A stretch of DNA of 64,000 bases, from NCBI RefSeq assembly GCF_001612845.1, contig NZ_BDBF01000049.1:1-64000 (forward strand), written 5' to 3'. This DNA comes from Nocardia elegans NBRC 108235. GTDB taxonomy: Bacteria > Actinomycetota > Actinomycetes > Mycobacteriales > Mycobacteriaceae. Shown here piece after piece: positions 42,248 through 51,367 of this stretch. The notes under the pieces are model-generated. The model was not told the origin of the DNA and did no database searches. It worked only from the letters and a program-made list of their open reading frames with translations. The position numbers and the translations under genes were made by a program. Every line of letters starts with the position of its first letter. The stretch's first letter is position 1.

Positions 42248-42265
42248 GGTCTCGAAAAGATTACG
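42248..42265 (-). promoter_or_regulatory. Shared promoter element 1, second NlpC/P60 gene
   Basis: The coding strand reads CGTAATCTTTTCGAGACC; TAATCT is a likely -10. It is nearly identical to the element before the neighbouring NlpC/P60 gene and lies 61 bp before the start codon. Confidence 0.55.
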
Positions 42266-42358
42266 AGGACATAACGGTGCGTTGTAAAGCCCGGACGCGT
42301 CGAGTCGGGTTCGGGTATGTGCTCCCGCTCGACGGCATGCGAGATAGCTCACAGCGAT

Positions 42359-42373
42359 CACGAAACGATAACG
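42359..42373. promoter_or_regulatory. Shared element 2, second NlpC/P60 gene
   Basis: CACGAAACGATAACG on the plus strand. Just before it, TCACAGCGA gives a loose repeat. It is about 94 bp upstream of element 1, further than at the other gene, so it is more likely a regulator site than part of the core promoter. Confidence 0.4.
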
Positions 42374-42725
42374 ATGGCCATCGCCGGATGCATTTACCCA
42401 GGTGTGTCCCGCCCCGAGATCAGGCGAGCCACCACCGGAGCCGACAGGCGCTCCGATCGGGAAACCGCAAGTAACCGAGAGCATGTCGACCAGAAACCAA
42501 CCGAACAGTCCGCACGTTTGAGGACCGGCACCGCACAGTCAAGCCCGGCTTCGCCGTCGCCGTCGCGGACCTCGCCCGTTCGCCGCTATTTCATAGCTAT
42601 ATCGAATTACCGTGACCCTGATCACTTTTCGGCATGCTCGTGCAATCCGAACCTCGCAGAGCGCAAATCTCGCGCCGGCCCAGCTGCCCGCCGACATCCG
42701 GAACGATCCTGTCGGACCCTGCGCC

Positions 42726-42731
42726 TACGCT
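42726..42731 (+). promoter_or_regulatory. -10 element for the leaderless DEDD nuclease mRNA
   Basis: TACGCT followed by 7 nt (GCTCGCC) and the GTG at 42739. Confidence 0.6.
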
Positions 42732-42738
42732 GCTCGCC

Positions 42739-44574
42739 GTGCCCTCCCCCGTCCCGCGACCGGCCCAGCTGGCCCTCGAACTTCCCGGTCACGGCGGTGA
42801 CGAGCCCGAGATCGCACTGCGAGACGTCACCTTCGTCGTGGTGGACCTCGAGACCACCGGGACCCGGCCCGACGGGGACGCCATCACCGAAATAGGTGCG
42901 GTGAAGGTGCGCGGCGGCGAAGTACTCGGCGAATTCGCGACGCTGGTCGATCCCGGCTGCGCGATTCCGCCGCAGATCGTGCAGGTCACCGGCATCACCA
43001 CCGCGATGGTCCTGGAGGCCCCGCGGATCGAGGCCGTGCTCCCCGGATTTCTCGAATTCGCGTCGGGCGCCGTGCTCGTCGCCCACAACGCGCGCTTCGA
43101 CATGTCCTTCCTGAAGGCGGCGGCCCAGCGCTGCGAGACCGCATGGCCGGCCTTCCAGGTGCTGTGCACGGTTCAGCTGGCGCGGCGCATTCTCGATCGG
43201 GACGAGGCGCCGACGGTGCGGCTCTCGGCGCTGGCTCAGCTCCTCGGCGCCTCCACCCGGCCCACCCACCGCGCCCTGGACGACGCGCGCGCCACCGTCG
43301 ACGTCCTGCACGCGCTGTTCGAACGGGTGGGCAATCTCGGGGTCCAGACCCTGCCCGAATTGATGGACTATCTGCCCGAGGTCACGCGCCGCCAGCGCTC
43401 CAAGCGCATCCTCGCCGCCGATCTGCCCGCCGCACCGGGGGTGTACCTGTTCCGGGGACCCTCGGAGGAGGTCCTCTATATAGGGACGGCGGTGAATCTG
43501 CGCCGGCGCGTGCGCAATTACTTCACCGGCTCCGAAACCCGCACCCGCATGCGGGAAATGGTCATGCTCGCCACCCGCGTCGATCACGTCCGCTGCGCGC
43601 ACGGACTGGAAGCGGGAGTGCGCGAGCTACGCCTGCTGGTGGCGCACACCCCGCCCTACAACCGGCGCTCGAAATTCCCCAAGCGGGCCTGGTGGCTGAC
43701 GATGACCGACGAGCCCTTCCCTCGATTCGCGGTCAGTCGCACCCCCACCGCAGATGCTCTGGGGCCCTTCCATTCCCGCACCGACGCCACCGAGGTCGCG
43801 GCAACCCTCGCGGAATACAGCGGACTGCGGACCTGCACGACCCGCATCCCCCGCGGCGGGGTGCACGGCGTCGACTGTCCGCCCGCGGCCGTGGGCGGGT
43901 GCCCGGCCGCGATCTTCGGCGAACGGGTGCCGGCCGCACAGTACGCGGCCGCGCCGCGGGCGGTGCGGGATCTGTTCACCGGACGCGACGACGCACCCTT
44001 GCGCGCGATCGCCGCCCGCATCGACGAGTACGTCGCCGCAGAGCATTTCGAGGCCGCCGCGCGGCTGCGTGATCGCACCTGCGTCGTGGTGCGGGCGCTG
44101 CGGCGCACTCAGCGCCTGGCCGCCCTCGCCCGGATCGCCGAGCTGATCGCGGCCCGCCCCGACGGCAGCGGCGGATGGGAGTTCGCGGTGATCCGCTACG
44201 GCCGCCTCGCCGCCGCCGGAACCGCCGCGCGCGGAATCCCGCCGATGCCGGTGGTCGAGAGCCTGGTCGCCGCCGCCGAGACGGTCCGCCCGACCACGAT
44301 CACAGCAAACCCGTCACCGGAGCCGCGCATCCCCACCGACACGGATGATCTGCACGATCCCGACCACCCGCCGCTGCGCGGCGCACCACCCGAGGAGACC
44401 GGCGTGATCGCCCGCTGGCTCGACCAACCCGGGACCCGCATCGTCCGCACCAGCGACGGCTACCGGGAACCGCGGCTGGGCGCGGGTCCCTGGCTCGCCT
44501 GGGTCGAACGTGCCGAGGCGGCCACCCGCGTGGAATCGGCTGCGAGCGAATACCTCACGCGTACCAGCGCGTAG
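42739..44574 (+). CDS. DEDD exonuclease / GIY-YIG (UvrC-like) fusion nuclease
   Basis: A 611-residue two-part nuclease like M. tuberculosis Rv2191. The N-terminal third is a DnaQ-like 3'-5' exonuclease: FVVVDLETTGTRPDGDAITEIGAV (Asp and Glu), NARFDMSFL and HRALDDARATVDVL supply the DEDDh residues. After residue about 220 comes a GIY-YIG domain like that of UvrC (LPAAPGVYLFRGPSEEVLYIGTAVNLRRRVRNYF), with the YIG and Arg residues present, then a UvrC-like helical region with a UvrB-interaction-like AAEHFEAAARLRD. The role is presumably DNA repair. The GTG at 42739 has TACGCT 7 nt upstream. It is convergent with the Lrp-type gene. Confidence 0.9.
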   Translation: MPSPVPRPAQLALELPGHGGDEPEIALRDVTFVVVDLETTGTRPDGDAITEIGAVKVRGGEVLGEFATLVDPGCAIPPQIVQVTGITTAMVLEAPRIEAVLPGFLEFASGAVLVAHNARFDMSFLKAAAQRCETAWPAFQVLCTVQLARRILDRDEAPTVRLSALAQLLGASTRPTHRALDDARATVDVLHALFERVGNLGVQTLPELMDYLPEVTRRQRSKRILAADLPAAPGVYLFRGPSEEVLYIGTAVNLRRRVRNYFTGSETRTRMREMVMLATRVDHVRCAHGLEAGVRELRLLVAHTPPYNRRSKFPKRAWWLTMTDEPFPRFAVSRTPTADALGPFHSRTDATEVAATLAEYSGLRTCTTRIPRGGVHGVDCPPAAVGGCPAAIFGERVPAAQYAAAPRAVRDLFTGRDDAPLRAIAARIDEYVAAEHFEAAARLRDRTCVVVRALRRTQRLAALARIAELIAARPDGSGGWEFAVIRYGRLAAAGTAARGIPPMPVVESLVAAAETVRPTTITANPSPEPRIPTDTDDLHDPDHPPLRGAPPEETGVIARWLDQPGTRIVRTSDGYREPRLGAGPWLAWVERAEAATRVESAASEYLTRTSA

Positions 44575-44620
44575 TAGCTCACGGCCGGTTTTCTCCGGAC
44601 ACCAGGTGCAAGCGCGGCAC

Positions 44621-44896
44621 TCACTCCCCCAGCGAGAACCCCGCGTCCACATCCGCACTCGAATACGACTTGAAGGCGATATGCGTCGTCGTGCGCAGAA
44701 CTCCGGCGGTCTTGTTCACCCGGCCGGTCACCACCTCGGCGATCTGTTCGTGATCGCGCACCCGCACCACCGCGATCAAATCGACGTCTCCCGCGCACGA
44801 GTAGACCTCGGCGACGCCGTCGAGATCGGCCAGTGCCTGCGCGGTTTCGGGAATCCGGGCCGCCTCGGCGTGGATCAGAACGATCGCGGTAATCAT
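44621..44896 (-). CDS. Lrp/AsnC ligand-binding domain protein without HTH
   Basis: A 91-residue stand-alone RAM domain. The order ITAIVLIHAEAARIPETAQAL, then GVAEVYSCAGDVDLIAVVRV and HIAFKSYSSADVDAGFSLGE matches the Lrp/AsnC effector domain; no DNA-binding part precedes it. Such short proteins may bind amino acids or join other Lrp subunits. The ATG at 44896 has TAGACT 7 nt upstream and no ribosome site, so the mRNA is leaderless. It lies between the DEDD nuclease and the cytochrome bc1 operon on the minus strand; the terminator at 45010 separates it from qcrB. Confidence 0.85.
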   Translation of the reverse strand: MITAIVLIHAEAARIPETAQALADLDGVAEVYSCAGDVDLIAVVRVRDHEQIAEVVTGRVNKTAGVLRTTTHIAFKSYSSADVDAGFSLGE

Positions 44897-44903
44897 GAGC
44901 GCG

Positions 44904-44909
44904 AGTCTA
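44904..44909 (-). promoter_or_regulatory. -10 element for the leaderless Lrp-type gene
   Basis: TAGACT on the minus strand, 7 nt before the ATG at 44896. Confidence 0.65.
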
Positions 44910-45009
44910 ATTGCGCGCCGGCGACGAGCCCGCACCGTGGCCGTATCGCCGCCGCAACGCGGTCGCCACACACGGCACCGGCCGCACAGGACACGCCCGC
45001 ACATACGAC

Positions 45010-45042
45010 GGAGCCCCGAGTCGAAAGTCGACTCGGGGCTCC
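45010..45042 (-). terminator. Terminator of the ctaE-qcrCAB operon
   Basis: A perfect 15-bp stem (GGAGCCCCGAGTCGA at 45010-45024, TCGACTCGGGGCTCC at 45028-45042) with an AAG loop begins 12 bp after the qcrB stop. There is no T-tract. Confidence 0.8.
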
Positions 45043-45054
45043 GAAACAGCGAAC

Positions 45055-46680
45055 TCAGTGGCTGTGCTTGCCGCCGCCGCTGGTCTGCTCCTGGTAGGTG
45101 GCCAGGACCTCCAGCTGCTTGTGCTCGGCCTCGTGCTCGCTCGCGGTGAGCGCCTCGGCCTCGGCGGGCGGATCGGCCCGCAGGAACGAACCCGAACCCG
45201 GCTTGCCGGCCCAGCCCAGCTTGTTCATCTTCTTCGGCACCGGCGCGCCCTGGTACTCCAGCGGAATCGGGTGGCCGTGGGCGTCAACCGGGCCCAGCGG
45301 CTGGTGCACCTCGATGTACTCACCGTGCGGCAGGCGCTTGATCACACCGGTCTCGATGCCATGCTCGAGGACCGTGCGGTCGGCGCGCTGCAGGCCCAGG
45401 CACAACCGGTACGCCAGGAAGTAGGCGATCGGCGGCGCGAGGAGCAGGGCGATGCGGAAGAACCAGGTCGTCGCGTTCAGCGACACATCGAACTTCAGCG
45501 CGATGATGTCGTTGACACAGGCCAGGGTCAGCACCAGGTAGAAGGCGATGGCCATGGCGCCGATCGCGGTGCGCACCGGCACGTCACGCGGACGCTGCAG
45601 GATGTTGTGGGGCACTGTGTCGCCGGTGAGGCGCTTCTCGATCCACGGGTAGGCGATCAGCACCACGAAAACCAGACCCATGATCAACGCGACCCAGAAC
45701 GGAGCCGGAACGGTGTAGCGGCCCAGATACAGCTCCCACGGCGGCATCAGACGGGCCATACCGTCGGTCCACATCATGTAGAAGTCGGGCTGCGAACCGG
45801 CCGAGACCTGTGACGGGTTGTAGGGACCCAGGTTCCAGATCGGGTTGATCTGCAGCACACCACCCATGACGGCGAGCACGCCCAGGGTGAACATGAAGAA
45901 CGCGCCCTGGTCGGCGGCGAACACCGGCACGATGCGGGCACCGACCACGTTGTTCTCGGTGCGGCCCGGTCCGGGGAACTGGGTGTGCTTCTGGTACCAG
46001 ACGATCGCCACGTGCGCCGCGATCAGCGCCAGCATGATGCCCGGGAAGAGCAGCACGTGCGCGATGTACAAACGCGGGATGATAATCGTGCCCGGGAAGT
46101 CACCGCCGAAGATCAGCCAGTGCATCCACGTGCCGACCAGCGGAATACCCATGGTGATACCACCGAAGGCGGCCCGCAGACCGGTACCCGACAGCAGGTC
46201 GTCGGGCAGCGAGTAACCGAAGAAGCCCTCGAACATCGCCAGGATCAGCAGCAGTGAGCCGATCACCCAGTTCGCCTCACGCGGCTTGCGGAACGCGCCG
46301 GTGAAGAAGATGCGGAACAGGTGGATGATGATCGAGCACGCGAACAGCAGCGCCGCCCAGTGGTGCACCTGACGGACGAACAGACCGCCGCGCACCTCGA
46401 AGGAGATGTTCAGCGCCGTCTCGTACGCCCGCGACATGGTGACGCCGCGCAGCGGCTGGTAGGCGCCGTGGTAGACGACCTCGCTCATCGACGGATCGAA
46501 GAACAGCGTCAGGTAGATACCCGACAGGATCAGGATGATGAAGGCGTAGAGCGCGATCTCACCCAGCAGGAACGACCAGTGGGTCGGGAAGACCTTGTTG
46601 ATCGACCGTTTCACGAACGCCGCGGCACGGTACCGCTCGTCCATCTCGTTGGCCTGTGCGACCACTTTGCTCGGACTCAT
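45055..46680 (-). CDS. qcrB: QcrB, cytochrome b subunit of the bc1 complex
   Basis: QcrB oxidises menaquinol in the actinobacterial bc1-aa3 supercomplex and carries the two b haems. The 541-residue protein has the N-terminal cytochrome b core with the paired haem histidines (RQVHHWAALLF and HVLLFPGIMLALIAAHVAIVWY regions), then the PPWELY variant (MPPWELYLGRY) of the Qo-site segment. A C-terminal extension of about 130 residues, with soluble His/Glu-rich end GGGKHSH, is usual in actinobacteria. The ATG overlaps the qcrA stop (ATGA). It is the last gene of the operon. QcrB is the target of telacebec-type inhibitors in mycobacteria. Confidence 0.96.
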   Translation of the reverse strand: MSPSKVVAQANEMDERYRAAAFVKRSINKVFPTHWSFLLGEIALYAFIILILSGIYLTLFFDPSMSEVVYHGAYQPLRGVTMSRAYETALNISFEVRGGLFVRQVHHWAALLFACSIIIHLFRIFFTGAFRKPREANWVIGSLLLILAMFEGFFGYSLPDDLLSGTGLRAAFGGITMGIPLVGTWMHWLIFGGDFPGTIIIPRLYIAHVLLFPGIMLALIAAHVAIVWYQKHTQFPGPGRTENNVVGARIVPVFAADQGAFFMFTLGVLAVMGGVLQINPIWNLGPYNPSQVSAGSQPDFYMMWTDGMARLMPPWELYLGRYTVPAPFWVALIMGLVFVVLIAYPWIEKRLTGDTVPHNILQRPRDVPVRTAIGAMAIAFYLVLTLACVNDIIALKFDVSLNATTWFFRIALLLAPPIAYFLAYRLCLGLQRADRTVLEHGIETGVIKRLPHGEYIEVHQPLGPVDAHGHPIPLEYQGAPVPKKMNKLGWAGKPGSGSFLRADPPAEAEALTASEHEAEHKQLEVLATYQEQTSGGGKHSH

Positions 46681-47849
46681 GAACGACGCTCCCAGAAGGC
46701 CGGACCGAGCGGCTCGATGAAGTCGCCGTTGGCGACCAGGTAGCCGTCGGTGTTGACGGTGATGGGCAGCTGCGGCAGCGCGCGGGCGGCGGGACCGAAG
46801 ATCGGCTTACCCCACTCGGTCGCCGAGAACTGCGACTGATGGCACGGGCACAGGATCCGGTTGGTCTGCTGCTCGAACAGCGAGGTCGGGCAGCCCAGGT
46901 GAGTGCAGATCTTCGAGTACGCCCAATAGTCACCGAAGTTGAAGCTCTCCTGGCCCCTGCGCTTGATCGCCTTCTGCCCGTCCTCCGGGCGCAGGCGGAT
47001 CAACATGACCGCGTTACGGATGCCACGCAGCGACTGGAGGGTCTCCTCCTCGTTGCCGCGCCACTCCTCTTTCCACGGGAACACGGTCTCCATGGCGCCG
47101 GCGTCGAGGTCCTCCGGCCGCACCAGCACGATGTCCTCGGGCCGGCCGGTGTCCTTGCGCAGGTAGATGGTCTGGCCCGGGAAGTCCGGAGTCCAGCCCG
47201 ACACCCACAGCGGGGACTTCATGCCCTTGGCCCACGGGTTCTTGATCATGCCGCCGACGAACAGGAACAGTGCGCCGATACCCAGCACACCCACGCCCAG
47301 TCCGGCGGTACGGGTGATCATCTTGCGACGTCCCAGCGTCGAGGTCTCCAGCGCGTCCGACAGCTGCGCGCCCAGGGTGCGCCGGTCGACCTCGTCGGAG
47401 GGACCGTCGTGGCGGGTCTGGATGGAGATCTCGTTCGGGATGAACTTCTTGCGGATGATGACCGCGGCGACACCGATGGCCAGCACCGCGATACCCAGCA
47501 GCAGGCCGTAGAGCGGCGTGGCCAGCGAGTACAGGCCGTTGCCGTCCTCGTTGCGACCCTTGTACTCCCAGGGCCAGAACAGGAAGACGCCGATCAGCCC
47601 GGCCGCCGCGAGGGCGGAGATGGCGAACCAGAACGTCACGTGCCGCTCGGCGCGCTTCTCCGCGCGTGTGCCCGGAACCGGCCAGCGCGGAGCGCGGTAG
47701 ACGACGTCGACGCCGTCGCGCGCGGTACCGAGTTCAACCAGCTCGGCGGTCGACATCGCGTCGAGCTGCTCCTCGGTGGGGTTCAGGTTCACGCCCTTAC
47801 CGCCGCCATCCTCAGGCCGGCTCATCTCGTTTCGCTCCTGTTCGCTCAT
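46677..47849 (-). CDS. qcrA: QcrA, Rieske iron-sulfur subunit of the bc1 complex
   Basis: QcrA passes electrons from menaquinol to the cytochrome c subunit. The 390-residue protein has three membrane helices (about 70-90, 105-130 and 185-205), the actinobacterial pattern, and a C-terminal Rieske domain with both cluster motifs: CTHLGC and CPCHQSQF. The ATG at 47849 overlaps the qcrC stop (ATGA); ATG 47825 has a better ribosome site (AGGAG 9 nt upstream) and is the alternative start. It lies between qcrC and qcrB as in all Mycobacteriales. Confidence 0.95.
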   Translation of the reverse strand: MSEQERNEMSRPEDGGGKGVNLNPTEEQLDAMSTAELVELGTARDGVDVVYRAPRWPVPGTRAEKRAERHVTFWFAISALAAAGLIGVFLFWPWEYKGRNEDGNGLYSLATPLYGLLLGIAVLAIGVAAVIIRKKFIPNEISIQTRHDGPSDEVDRRTLGAQLSDALETSTLGRRKMITRTAGLGVGVLGIGALFLFVGGMIKNPWAKGMKSPLWVSGWTPDFPGQTIYLRKDTGRPEDIVLVRPEDLDAGAMETVFPWKEEWRGNEEETLQSLRGIRNAVMLIRLRPEDGQKAIKRRGQESFNFGDYWAYSKICTHLGCPTSLFEQQTNRILCPCHQSQFSATEWGKPIFGPAARALPQLPITVNTDGYLVANGDFIEPLGPAFWERRS

Positions 47850-48724
47850 GATCGCGATCCGATCCACATCGCGGCGCCGACCAGCACGATGATGCCGGCG
47901 ACCCAGATGGCGATGGCCTCGGTCGCGGGACCGAAACCGCCCAGGCCGTATCCGGCCTCCGGCTTGGTCTCGGTGCGGTCCTTCACATAGGCCACGATGT
48001 CACGCTTCTCCTCCGGAGACAGCTGCCGGTCGGAGAATTTCGGCATGTTCTGCGGGCCGGTGAGCATCGCGGTGTAGATCTGCTGCGCGTTGGCCGGCTC
48101 CAGCGGCGGCGCGAACTTGCCGGAGGACAGCGCACCGCCCTTACCGGTGAAGTTGTGGCAGGACGCGCAGTTGAGGCGGAACAACTCGCCACCGCGTCCC
48201 AGGTCGGCTCCCTTGATGAGGGAATCCTGCGCGATCTCGCCGTTCGGGTCGCGAACCACGGTCGGGCCGCCGCCGTTGGCCGCCACGTACGCGCCCAGCG
48301 CGTCGGTCTGGCGGGCGTCGAACTTCGGGGGCTTGCGCTGGATCTGCGCGCCGTTGCCCGCGGCGGGCATGCGACCGGTGGACACCTGGAAGTAGACCGC
48401 CGCCTCGCCGACACCGATCAGGCTGGGGCCGCGGTCCTGCACACCCTGCAGGTTGGCGCCATGACAGGTGATGCAGGAGGTCTCGTAGATCTGCTTACCC
48501 TCGCGGATCAGCGCCGACTGATCCTCGTTGGCCGTCGCGACCTGTGCGTGCGGGGTGAGCGCCGATGCCGCGAAGCCGGCTCCGACGAGGCCCATCAGAA
48601 GAACCAGACCGCCGGCGAGCTTGCGGCGCATCCGGCGCTGCTTGCGGGTCTTGATGGCCTGGTTGTTCTCAGCGCTGCCGATCCCGCTCATGGGATCTGG
48701 CGCTGACGGGGGAGATGAACTCAT
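47846..48724 (-). CDS. qcrC: QcrC, diheme cytochrome c subunit of the bc1 complex
   Basis: QcrC is the fused diheme cytochrome cc that links bc1 directly to the aa3 oxidase, replacing a soluble cytochrome c. The 292-residue protein has an N-terminal membrane helix (about 37-58), two c-type domains with CITCH and CASCH haem sites, axial Met candidates in GRMPAAG and NMPKFS, and a C-terminal membrane helix (about 268-288). The ATG follows AAAGGGA. Haem attachment occurs outside the membrane. Confidence 0.96.
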   Translation of the reverse strand: MSSSPPSAPDPMSGIGSAENNQAIKTRKQRRMRRKLAGGLVLLMGLVGAGFAASALTPHAQVATANEDQSALIREGKQIYETSCITCHGANLQGVQDRGPSLIGVGEAAVYFQVSTGRMPAAGNGAQIQRKPPKFDARQTDALGAYVAANGGGPTVVRDPNGEIAQDSLIKGADLGRGGELFRLNCASCHNFTGKGGALSSGKFAPPLEPANAQQIYTAMLTGPQNMPKFSDRQLSPEEKRDIVAYVKDRTETKPEAGYGLGGFGPATEAIAIWVAGIIVLVGAAMWIGSRS

Positions 48725-48805
48725 CTGTGTCCCTTTGGAGTAGACGGAACCGACTTGTGCAAAGTGTGTATTTGTCGCGGACCGCGCGTGACGGCCGCCG
48801 CCCGG

Positions 48806-49417
48806 CTAGCGGACGAAGTAGATCGTGGCGAACAGCCCGATCCAGACGATGTCGACGAAGTGCCAGTAGTAGGAGACGACGATGGCCGCGGTGGCCTGCG
48901 CCGGCGTGAACTTACTGACCTTGGTGCGAATCAGCAGGAAGATGAACGCGATGAGACCGCCGATGACGTGCAGACCGTGGAAGCCGGTGGTGATGAAGAA
49001 CACCGAACCGTAGATGCTGCTCGAGATGGTGGTGCCCTCTTGGTAGAGCGCGTGGTACTCGGTGCCCTGACCGGCCACGAAGAACGCGCCCATGAAGAAG
49101 GTGAGCAGGTACCAGCGGCGCAGGCCGAAGACATCGCCGCGCTCGGCCGAGAACACACCCATCTGGCAGGTGAACGAGGAGGCGATCAGCACGGCCGTGA
49201 CCGGCACGGCGAGCTTGAGGTTCAGCTCGGTCGGTTCCGGCGGCCAGTTGCCATGAGCCTGGGCACGAGCGACGAAGTACATGGCGAAGAGGCCGGCGAA
49301 GAACATCAGCTCGCTCGACAGCCAGATGATGGTTCCGACGCTGACCATGTTGGGCCGGTTCAGCGAATGCACACGCTGAGTAATGGCCGATCCTGGGGTC
49401 CCTACTGCGGTCGTCAC
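48806..49417 (-). CDS. ctaE: CtaE, cytochrome c oxidase subunit III
   Basis: Subunit III of the aa3 oxidase, a 203-residue protein with five to six membrane helices. Family segments include WLSSELMFFAGLFAMYFVARA (about 31-51), YLLTFFMGAFFVAGQGTEY, TTGFHGLHVIGG and YYWHFVDIVWIGLFATIYFV at the C-terminus. The GTG at 49417 opens VTTAVGTPGSAITQRVHSLNRPNMV, as in mycobacterial CtaE. It heads the ctaE-qcrC-qcrA-qcrB operon; catalytic subunits I and II are outside the window. TACTTA just upstream is a poor -10 candidate. Confidence 0.95.
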   Translation of the reverse strand: MTTAVGTPGSAITQRVHSLNRPNMVSVGTIIWLSSELMFFAGLFAMYFVARAQAHGNWPPEPTELNLKLAVPVTAVLIASSFTCQMGVFSAERGDVFGLRRWYLLTFFMGAFFVAGQGTEYHALYQEGTTISSSIYGSVFFITTGFHGLHVIGGLIAFIFLLIRTKVSKFTPAQATAAIVVSYYWHFVDIVWIGLFATIYFVR

Positions 49418-49626
49418 GCCGGTAAGTATGACTCGTCGTAGTACGACAGGCGTAGCCGGGTGCGAATTCGGGGTGTCGGACTCGGAATCATCAGCGCCCG
49501 TGCGGGTCTGGGGCCCGGTTCGGCGTGTCCGGTGAACCCGCAGGTCGAGCGCCGATGCGACCACGGTGACCAGCGGAAATACCGAGTATGCGATGCTGCG
49601 TCGACGCGCAGAGGAAGGCGGGTGGC

Positions 49627-50064
49627 ATGGGAATTCGATCGGTGTGGCAGCGGCTGTCGGGCCGGGGTGCGGCGACGGAATTGGATCCGGCACGAACGGA
49701 TCTGATGGTCGTCGTGTCCAGTTTCGACGATGCCGAAGCCTGCTCGAGCGCGCTCGCGCGGGCGAGCGGCTGGCGGGCCGAGGAGCAGGCCCTGCTGCGT
49801 CATCATCTGCGCATCCCGGCCGCCGCCCGGGACGAGGTCGTCGACATCGCCGCCCAGGACGGCTACTCCCCCGCCGCGACGTCCGAGGCTTCCGATCCGA
49901 CCGGCAGTCATATCGAATTGGTATTACAGCGGGTGCAGGTCCTCGATGCGCTGCACTGCTCGCAAGAACGGTCGCGGATGGCCGGATTGGCGCAGCGGCA
50001 CGAGGGCACGGCGGTGGGCTGGGACGCACTACAGCCGAGCGGAATCGAGCCGGGTTCTCCGTAA
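49627..50064 (+). CDS. Hypothetical protein upstream of trpD
   Basis: A 145-residue soluble protein. After MGIRSVWQRLSGRG it continues TDLMVVVSSFDDAEACSSALARASGWRAEEQALLRHHLRIPAAARDEVVDIAAQDGY, a ferredoxin-like alpha/beta pattern reminiscent of small regulatory domains, but no family is certain. The ATG at 49627 follows GGAAGG. It lies between the divergent ctaE gene and trpD, 137 bp upstream of the latter. A role in tryptophan synthesis or respiration cannot be inferred. Confidence 0.7.
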   Translation: MGIRSVWQRLSGRGAATELDPARTDLMVVVSSFDDAEACSSALARASGWRAEEQALLRHHLRIPAAARDEVVDIAAQDGYSPAATSEASDPTGSHIELVLQRVQVLDALHCSQERSRMAGLAQRHEGTAVGWDALQPSGIEPGSP

Positions 50065-50201
50065 TCTTCTTCCGCAACGCCGAGAACAAAGAAATTGCCT
50101 CCGCCGATTAGGCTGCTAGCCGGGCGGCCGACGACGATCCGATGGCCCCCACGCCCGCGCGGACGAGCGATGCGGGTGTCCGATCGCGAACGGGAGATGT
50201 G

Positions 50202-51254
50202 ATGAGCGCGCGCAGCTGGCCCGAGATTCTCGGTGCCCTGACCGACGGGGTCGATCTGACCGCGGAGGAGGCGGCGTGGGCGATCGACGAGATCTTCTCC
50301 GACAACGCCACCCAGGCGCAGATCGCGGCCTTCGGCGTGGCCATCAAGATGAAGGGGCCCACCGCGATCGAGCTGTCCGGCCTGGCGACCGGCATGTTGA
50401 GCCATGCGCGGCGGGTGTCGCTCGATATGGGCGCGGTCGACATCGTCGGTACCGGCGGCGACCGCTCCGGCACGGTCAATATCTCCACGATGTCCTCGAT
50501 CGTGGTGTCCGCGGCGGGCATTCCGGTGGTCAAGCACGGTAATCGGGCGGCGTCGTCGAAGAGCGGCGGCGCGGACGTGCTCGAGGCGCTGGGTGTGCGG
50601 ATCGCGTTGAGCCCGGAGTCGGTGGCCCAGTGTGTGCGCGAGGTGGGCATCGGCTTCTGCTTCGCCCCGCTGTTTCATCCGGCGCTGCGGTTCGCCGGTC
50701 CGGCGCGCAAGGAGATCGGCATTCCGACGGTCTTCAACGTGCTGGGCCCGCTGACCAATCCGGCGCAGCCGAGCGCGGGCCTGATCGGATGCGCCTTCGC
50801 CGAACTCGTCCCGGTGATCGCCGGGGCGTTCGCCGAACGCGGCGCCAATGCGCTGGTGGTGCGCGGAAACGACGGCCTCGACGAGATCACCACCGCCGAT
50901 ACCACCGATGTATGGGTCGTCGCCGCGGGTGAGAAGTACGAGACCGTCATCGATCCCACGCGCCTGGGTATCCCCCGCGTGGATCCGGCGGCACTGCGCG
51001 GCGGCGATGCGACCGTCAACGCCGCGATCGCCCGCGACATGTTCAACGGCGCCCCGGGGCCCGTCCGCGACGCGGTCCTGCTCAACTCCGCCGCCGCGAT
51101 CGTGGCCTTCGAGCTGACCCCCGAGACCGCCCGCACCGACATCCACGAGCTGCTGCGACCGGCCCTGGAGCGGGCGGCCGCCTCGGTCGATTCGGGCGCC
51201 GCCACTCAACTCCTGGACCGCTGGGTGAAGGTGAGCAACGAACTCGGCGAGTGA
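50202..51254 (+). CDS. trpD: TrpD, anthranilate phosphoribosyltransferase
   Basis: TrpD transfers phosphoribose from PRPP to anthranilate, the second step of tryptophan synthesis. The 350-residue protein has the PRPP/pyrophosphate loop VGTGGDRSGTVNISTMSS (about 84-101), KHGNRAASSKSGGADVLEALG (about 110-130) and GIGFCFAPLFHPA for anthranilate binding, all intact. The ATG at 50202 has GGGAG 5 nt upstream; an ATG 20 codons earlier (50142) resembles the longer mycobacterial N-terminus and remains possible. It stands alone, away from other trp genes, as in mycobacteria. Confidence 0.95.
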   Translation: MSARSWPEILGALTDGVDLTAEEAAWAIDEIFSDNATQAQIAAFGVAIKMKGPTAIELSGLATGMLSHARRVSLDMGAVDIVGTGGDRSGTVNISTMSSIVVSAAGIPVVKHGNRAASSKSGGADVLEALGVRIALSPESVAQCVREVGIGFCFAPLFHPALRFAGPARKEIGIPTVFNVLGPLTNPAQPSAGLIGCAFAELVPVIAGAFAERGANALVVRGNDGLDEITTADTTDVWVVAAGEKYETVIDPTRLGIPRVDPAALRGGDATVNAAIARDMFNGAPGPVRDAVLLNSAAAIVAFELTPETARTDIHELLRPALERAAASVDSGAATQLLDRWVKVSNELGE

Positions 51255-51367
51255 GAGCGCGGCGCACGCGACAATCCGGCCCGTGCACAGACCATTGCCC
51301 CGAGACGACCTGATCGACGACCCCGCGACGGGAGCGGACCGAATTCCGCCCCGCCGCGGCCCACGCT

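Larger units (their letters stand above)
42188..42738. other. NlpC/P60 - DEDD nuclease divergent region (551 bp)
   Basis: The longest gene-free stretch of the window. It holds the two shared elements on the hydrolase side, an A+T-richer patch at about 42585-42640 (containing CATAGCTATATCG), and a leaderless -10 at the nuclease end. No reading frame here has a convincing start, ribosome site and codon bias. A small RNA cannot be excluded. Confidence 0.5.

Noticed and set aside
42188..42738. ydaO-type (c-di-AMP) riboswitch before the NlpC/P60 gene
   Set aside because: Such riboswitches precede hydrolases in some actinobacteria, but the predicted leader (about 64 nt) is too short and no conserved core was recognised.
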